Source of the DNA: Lates calcarifer
Lineage: Eukaryota; Chordata; Actinopteri; Centropomidae
Assembly (NCBI RefSeq): GCF_001640805.2
Contig: NC_066852.1
Coordinates: 8,850,194 to 8,914,193, forward strand
DNA: 64,000 nt
Reading direction: 5' to 3'
The notes under the pieces are model-generated. The model did no database searches. It worked only from the letters and a program-made list of their open reading frames with translations, and was not told where the DNA came from. A program made the translations under genes and the position numbers. Numbering within the stretch: position 1 is the stretch's first letter; each line of letters opens with the position of its first letter. Below, in pieces: positions 59,538 to 64,000 of this stretch.

Positions 59538-61068
59538 GTTAGTAACCACACCAACATTACAAGTACATGAGGTTTTACTGTATACTGTTCTGGTGTCAGA
59601 GCTCCAAGATTAAGTGGAGGGGGATTTGAAGATGAGACTGGGATCTTTGTATGAGGTTGCCATGATTAAATCAAGTTAAAAAAAATTAATTGATTAACAA
59701 AAATCCAGTCTGTTTTTCAAGTAAAACAACAAACAAACACTCTCTAGCCCCAGCTTCTTATTTTTGTTTGCTGCTTGTCTCTGTCTGAACTGTCAGTCAG
59801 TCAGTCTGTTTAAACAAGAAATGTGTCGATAACAACCTTGGGCTCTTAGAATCAGTAATATCCCTTTTTAACATGTTATAGATCAAATGCAGCCCTGCCG
59901 TAAAGTTTGCAGTGCATTACACAAACATGACCAGTCACTTCAAGAGCAGTAATAGTTCTTATATCAGAGAACAGCATGCATCTTTCATTCCTCACGTCTG
60001 TAGATATTTTTCTGCCTTATTGTTTAGGCACTCATGTTGGTGTTTCTTCTCTCCACAGGGTTTGTTCTCGGAGGAGCTTTTGGTGTTTTCACGGCTGGCA
60101 TCGATACCAATGTTGGCTTCGACCCCAAAGACCCCCTGAGAACCCCAACAGCACGAGAAGTCCTCAAAGACATGGGCCAGAGGGGGATGTCTTACGCCAA
60201 GAACTTTGCCATTGTGGGCGCCATGTTCTCCTGTACAGAGTGCATCATAGAATCAGTAGGTCACGCCGCTTCTTCTCGTGATCTCTTCATCATGTGGGGC
60301 CACTGGTGGTGGATATAACCACACTGCTCCATGTACATGGCTGAAACTAATGACTTTGACCAGAATCTTGTAAATAAAACTACTACACATCACTCAGCTG
60401 CATAATGTGTTTGTTTTTGTTGTAAAAATGCACAGGCACAATTTAATAAGGCCTTGTGCTTTCTTTGGTTTCACAGCCTCACTTCAACAGTTCTCTGACA
60501 GCATTTGGGCAGACATTACTAAGCACTGATGACTTAAGGAAATATATTGTTAGTGTAATTATATTCAAAATCCCACATTGAGAGAGATATTTTAGGAACC
60601 TCACTGTAGTTCTGTTCTGCTTTTTTTTAACCAACTCAAAATGGTCCAGTAGCACCCTCTGGTGACTGTCTGCTGAGATTTAGATTAATCCAAATTATGG
60701 CAGTTATTATACAGCAGGATGCCAAGTGGCCCCTCTAATTGGAAACTCTCACCATTTCCTGTCTTTTTTTCTTCTCTTCCCTTTTAGTTGGTCTCTATAA
60801 ACCTCATTTCTTTTTTGTGTCTGTTTTTCATTTGCAGCACAGAGGCGTATCTGACTGGAAGAACGCCGTGTACAGCGGTTGTGTAACTGGAGGAGCAATT
60901 GGATTTCGTGGTGTGTAACCTGGTACACTGACTCTGATGTTTTAAATTTAAAAGGCCTTTATTTCTGATGTATCTTTCTTCTGTTCCACAGCTGGTCTGA
61001 AGGCCGGGATCCTGGGATGTGGAGGCTTTGCTGCGTTCTCTGCTGCCATTGAATATTATTTGCGGTGA
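59279..61068 (+). CDS. timm22: timm22, mitochondrial import inner membrane translocase subunit Tim22
   Basis: Tim22 is the pore-forming subunit of the TIM22 complex, which inserts carrier proteins and other multi-spanning proteins into the mitochondrial inner membrane. Four exons join in phase: 59279-59537, 60059-60255, 60838-60910 and 60992-61068, giving 201 codons (human 194). The N-terminal 30 residues are Ala/Ser/Pro-rich and divergent. Family landmarks follow: QYSMILDHLIGDKR, SDEQKMIERGMESCAFK, GGFVLGGAFGVFTAGIDTNV, DPKDPLRTPTAREVLKDMGQ, RGMSYAKNFAIVGAMFSCTE and GGAIGFRAGLKAG. Glycine-rich membrane segments lie around residues 80-101, 137-152 and 161-196. Cys76 and Cys148 correspond to the human Cys69-Cys141 disulfide pair. 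The ATG at 59279 (AACATGG) is the first in-frame ATG. There is no in-frame damage. Confidence 0.98.
60059..60255 (+). CDS. timm22: timm22 exon 2
   Basis: This 197-nt exon has acceptor CTCCACAG|GG and donor TCA|GTAGGT (phase 0). It encodes residues 88-152, the most conserved part of the protein, including the intermembrane loop DPKDPLRTPTAREV and the second membrane segment with FSCTEC. Read-through into the intron adds a short tail and a stop at 60318 (see findings). Confidence 0.96.
60373..60378 (+). terminator. possible intronic poly(A) signal in timm22
   Basis: AATAAA in timm22 intron 2, 55 nt after the stop that a read-through from exon 2 would meet at 60318. It would end a truncated transcript lacking exons 3-4. 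Motif only; use is not shown. Confidence 0.3.
60650..60665 (-). promoter_or_regulatory. CTCF-like motif in timm22 intron 2
   Basis: On the minus strand TCACCAGAGGGTGCTA matches the CTCF core with two mismatches. Motif only. Confidence 0.3.
60838..60910 (+). CDS. timm22: timm22 exon 3
   Basis: This 73-nt exon has acceptor TTTGCAG|CAC and donor CGTG|GTGTGT (phase 1). It encodes HRGVSDWKNAVYSGCVTGGA and IGFR, matching YRGTSDWKNSVISGCITGGA in human Tim22. Confidence 0.95.
60992..61068 (+). CDS. timm22: timm22 exon 4 and stop
   Basis: This 77-nt exon has acceptor TTCCACAG|CT. It encodes GLKAGILGCGGFAAFSAAIE then YYLR and a TGA stop at 61066-61068, closely matching the human C terminus ending DYYLR. 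Confidence 0.96.
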
Positions 61069-61359
61069 GCCGCTAAAAGAGCGACTCTGTGGACAAGAGG
61101 TTAATCAGTGCCCATCTTGATGAGCCTGTGAGGACTCACACTGTGAGAAATACAAGGTTGTGAATATTTACCTGCTCATGGAGGATTGCTGCCAAAGCAG
61201 AACGGATGTATTTCTGGTGGAAGTGGCAGGTTCATGTTTGTGACAGTGATGCCACAGTGAACTGAAAAGACCTGTCTGTATTTTCTTCCTATGTCTCATT
61301 ACTTTTATGTCATGGACAGTTTGAGCAAAGCAAACCAACTCTACTTGGAGAATCAAGAT

Positions 61360-61365
61360 AATAAA
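61360..61365 (+). terminator. timm22 poly(A) signal
   Basis: AATAAA lies 292 nt after the timm22 stop, the first canonical hexamer downstream of it. This gives a 3' UTR of about 310 nt. The exact cleavage site is not visible. Confidence 0.7.
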
Positions 61366-61620
61366 ATATGAACAGAATCAAGAACCTCAGCAGAGTGGGT
61401 CTGCTTCTGTCTCAGAGGTGTAATGATGAGATGAAAATGCTGAACACAAATCACGTTCTCTCTGAGTCACAACCACCTTGAATCAGACTCAGATAAACAC
61501 CGTTCTTGTTGTAGAACATTGGTTTGATGTGTCGCTAACTAATCCACATCAGGATTATTTATATTAAAGATGTTTTTTTGTTAAATTGGGCCTTCAGCAC
61601 CTTTTTCTCGATGTCAAGTT

Positions 61621-61683
61621 TTTTTTTTGTTTGTTTGTTTGTTTGTTTGGGTTTTTTTTTTTTTTTTTGGGGGGGGGGGGGGT
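61621..61683. repeat. poly-T/TTTG/poly-G low-complexity tract
   Basis: T runs, (TTTG)n, then about 18 T and about 12 G in succession. Homopolymer junctions of this kind are also common sites of sequencing or assembly error. Confidence 0.9.
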
Positions 61684-62527
61684 TTGATTGGGATCAAGCG
61701 TGTAGATATGTCTTTATTCTAGTCATAATGTATAATGTATAATGTAACACAATCATGACAAAGTATACAGAATTAAAGTTTCCAGCATGAGAGGCAGCCA
61801 AAGCTGCTGTCCTGTCACTTAGTTATATGTACAACTCAAGCAAAATCACATATTTAGTCATTGGAATTCAGTTTTAAAGTAGCATGTTGCTTTTTGGCAA
61901 GATGATCATTTAATAGCTTTAACAAATTAATAGCTCAGACTTTATTTATTCCCCAAGACAATTGCTATAATCTGTATACTCTGAGCAAAAAACACAAGTA
62001 CTAATGTCAGAAATACTGGAAATAAGTAATAATAATAAATTGGACAAATTTTTAAAACTCCAAAACGCACTAAAGCACAGACAAGTGTCAGTTAAGTGTT
62101 TAGTGGTAACTAATGTGGTTACTGATGTGGTTGAGTGACAGGTGCTGCTCATAAAAAAGTGAGAGAGAAATCTGAAGTTGTGGGTCTTTAAGGCTAAATA
62201 AAAAATGTGTGGACGTACTGATATCAGCTATTTCTCCAAAATGTTTCAGAAACTGACCAAAATCAAATGTATGAATATATAGACATTTTAAAACTTAAAA
62301 TATTTACCGGTTATGGAAAAGGTGAAAACTTGTGCTATCAAATCAAGTGTTCTGTGTATGAGTTAAAAACTAAAACAGCAATGATCAACTGATCTGGCAA
62401 AAGAGGAATGTTTCTGCTACACTCAACACAACATGTCTCTGTGTACCCTTCTGCATTTAACATGCTTCACCCAACATCACTGAGGATAACTGATCTCACA
62501 GAAAACAGTCATTTCAGATGTGACTAT

Positions 62528-62533
62528 TTTATT
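62528..62533 (-). terminator. possible poly(A) signal for the right-edge gene
   Basis: AATAAA on the minus strand about 165 nt downstream of the stop of the putative right-edge gene. Such hexamers are common in this AT-rich DNA, so support is weak. Confidence 0.25.
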
Positions 62534-62694
62534 GAATTCATCATCAAGTCAAATGAAAATCAAAACAAATACATGAATACTTTCACAAATTTACTATGTA
62601 AGATTTATAGATTATATATGAAAAATTCAATTGTTTCTAATATTAAAAAATATTAGAATACTTTGTCTTATATATAGGTATATATATATAAGTA

Positions 62695-63700
62695 TTATAC
62701 ATCTACAGTAACATACTGTACTGAAGGTAACAAAGCTAAATACTTTTCAGAATGAACTGTTTTCTCATTCAGTCTGAACTCTGAGTCTCTCTCTTGCCTG
62801 TCTTGATCTCTGAGCAGAAAGGTGGTGAAAGCTTCCTCTGTGTGTGTGTGTGTGTGTGAGGAGCTTCCCAAACCCACCAGCACAGAAGAAGCACATAATG
62901 AAAACCTCTTCTGTGCAGGTCGAGTCGGGACGGTCCTCATCCTTCTGGCTGGTAACTGAAGAGGGTGGTGTTGCTCAAGACACAGAACGAGTCCTGTCAA
63001 ACAGTCAAACAAGTAATAAGTCACTTTGGATGTTCTGCATTGTTGGTCACTATTGTGTTGAATGTGGCCTCTAATAATGTCATTTTATTCTAAACAATAT
63101 TCAAACATGTTCCCATAATAAATGTAATCCACACACAGAATGTAATGTTAAGTTTAGCTCATCATCACTTTAACTGTAACAGTGGTACTGTTGTAGTCTT
63201 AGTCAGGGGATTACTCACTTAGCTGAGTGAAAAACAGGCTCCACCGCTCTCCAGTTTGTCCTGTGGTCATCCATCCTTCTCTTCTGGTCTGGAGCAAACA
63301 CGTCAGCTCTGTTCTGTCAGAGGTGCAATCTAATGATAGAATAGTAGTAACACTACTGAAGTATTAACAAGTAATATGAAGACTTACAGGAGACATTTGT
63401 TCATGATGTCATTAAGCACTGACTTACCTTTGTCTGGTAAAGCATCTAAACCTTCTAAAGAAAAAACACAAGTATAACAGAGTGAGTAAGAGAAATGATT
63501 TCTGAGCTGTTAAATACAATTTAAATTTTCTTTGTTAATGTTGTTAATAATGATAATAAACTTACCTGTGTATGGGCATCTATGATGTTACATAGTAAAC
63601 AGGTATATTGTGTCTAAACTAGTTTACACAGTTATACATGTCTTAATATAACAAGCTATAGTAGTAAATGTTGTCATACTTACCTTTTCAGACACATCAT
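62695..63700 (-). CDS. unidentified minus-strand gene fragment built from small exons
   Basis: Five minus-strand segments with good donors keep a single frame. 63684-63700 (MMCLK, donor AAAG|GTAAGT) could be a first coding exon or the end of an earlier exon. It is followed by 63566-63579 (14 nt, donor CACAG|GTAAGT), 63428-63454 (27 nt, donor AAAG|GTAAGT), 63219-63329 (111 nt, donor CTAA|GTGAGT) and a last exon from 62993 to a stop at about 62695. The joined frame reads CPYTEGLDALPDKD, then CTSDRTELTCLLQTRREGW. The last exon is odd: it runs through a (GT)n microsatellite. AATAAA on the minus strand at 62533-62528 follows the stop. I do not recognise the product; strings of tiny exons are typical of cytoplasmic tails of immune receptors, but that is a guess. 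Frame and strand are moderately supported, function unknown. Confidence 0.3.
62843..62860. repeat. short (GT)n run
   Basis: Nine GT units lying inside the last exon of the putative right-edge gene, where they would encode alternating Thr and His on the minus strand. Confidence 0.85.
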
Positions 63701-63727
63701 ATCATGAGCATTTCATACATTACCTGC

Positions 63728-63796
63728 AGTTTTTTTGTTTGTTTCTTTTTGTTTTTGTTTTGTTTGTTTTTTTTTTTTGTTTGTTTGTTTGTTTGA
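63728..63796. repeat. T/G-rich low-complexity tract
   Basis: Mixed T homopolymers and (TTTG)n. On the minus strand it is A/C-rich and gives no usable polypyrimidine tract for the donor-bearing segment just to its left. Confidence 0.9.
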
Positions 63797-63926
63797 TCTT
63801 TGGCTCCTTGTCTTCCATTCTCTGCTTTGTGTGGGTTTTTGCAGGGTCTGAGTCCAAAGATGTCCAGAGATTTGTGGGTTAGGTTGCCTGATAGAGCCGG
63901 GGTGGATTTAGTTGCTCCTGTTCACA

Positions 63927-64000
63927 TGTTGAAGTGTGTTTAGGCAAGACACTGGACCCAAAATTGCTCCCAATGTTTAGGCCAGTGTCTTACATGGTAG
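63927..64000 (+). mobile_element. divergent fragment of the same SINE family at window edge
   Basis: GGCAAGACACTGGACCCAAA followed by ATTGCTCCCAATG resembles the SINE body at 54967-54998 (GGCAAGATACTGAACCCCAA). The tRNA-like head is not recognisable and the right part runs off the window. Confidence 0.55.

Overview
The window is vertebrate nuclear DNA, most likely from a teleost fish. It is AT-rich, rich in (CA/GT)n microsatellites, and has long introns with GT-AG junctions. It also carries fish-type repeats: a tRNA-derived SINE, a decayed Tc1-type transposase, and small inverted-repeat elements. There are no bacterial features.

Two genes can be built exon by exon. (1) specc1 (cytospin-B, a coiled-coil and calponin-homology protein) lies on the minus strand and fills about 10.3-58.6 kb. 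I find a GC-rich noncoding exon 1 near 58.6 kb and the ATG exon at 44.3-44.5 kb. A 136-nt exon follows at 44.0-44.2 kb, then a 20-kb intron, a 1.56-kb coiled-coil exon at 22.5-24.0 kb, and eight smaller exons down to 10.33 kb. All splice phases agree across the eleven coding exons (969 codons). The last visible exon stops early in the CH domain, so roughly 90 C-terminal residues should lie left of the window. The first 10.3 kb therefore reads as intron. (2) timm22, the mitochondrial inner-membrane carrier translocase pore, is on the plus strand at 59.28-61.07 kb with four exons and 201 codons. Its start lies about 0.6 kb from specc1 exon 1 in a head-to-head arrangement. A ZNF143-type promoter motif sits between the two genes.

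The most interesting part is the 20-kb specc1 intron. It contains a candidate alternative first coding exon (35.27-35.31 kb, starting MGNQAG, which fits an N-myristoylation pattern) inside a GC-rich patch. It also contains a 111-nt symmetric cassette exon (33.21-33.32 kb). Both are in the phase needed to join the main coiled-coil exon. Together they predict a SPECC1 form with a different N terminus.

At the right edge (62.7-63.7 kb) a chain of small minus-strand exons, including 14-nt and 27-nt microexons, keeps one open frame. I could not identify that protein.

Everything else is introns and intergenic DNA: microsatellites, a 212-bp MITE with perfect 29-bp inverted repeats, a short palindromic element at the left edge, a SINE with target-site duplication, a divergent SINE fragment at the right edge, a LINE-like tail, the dead Tc1 element, and several CTCF-like motifs.
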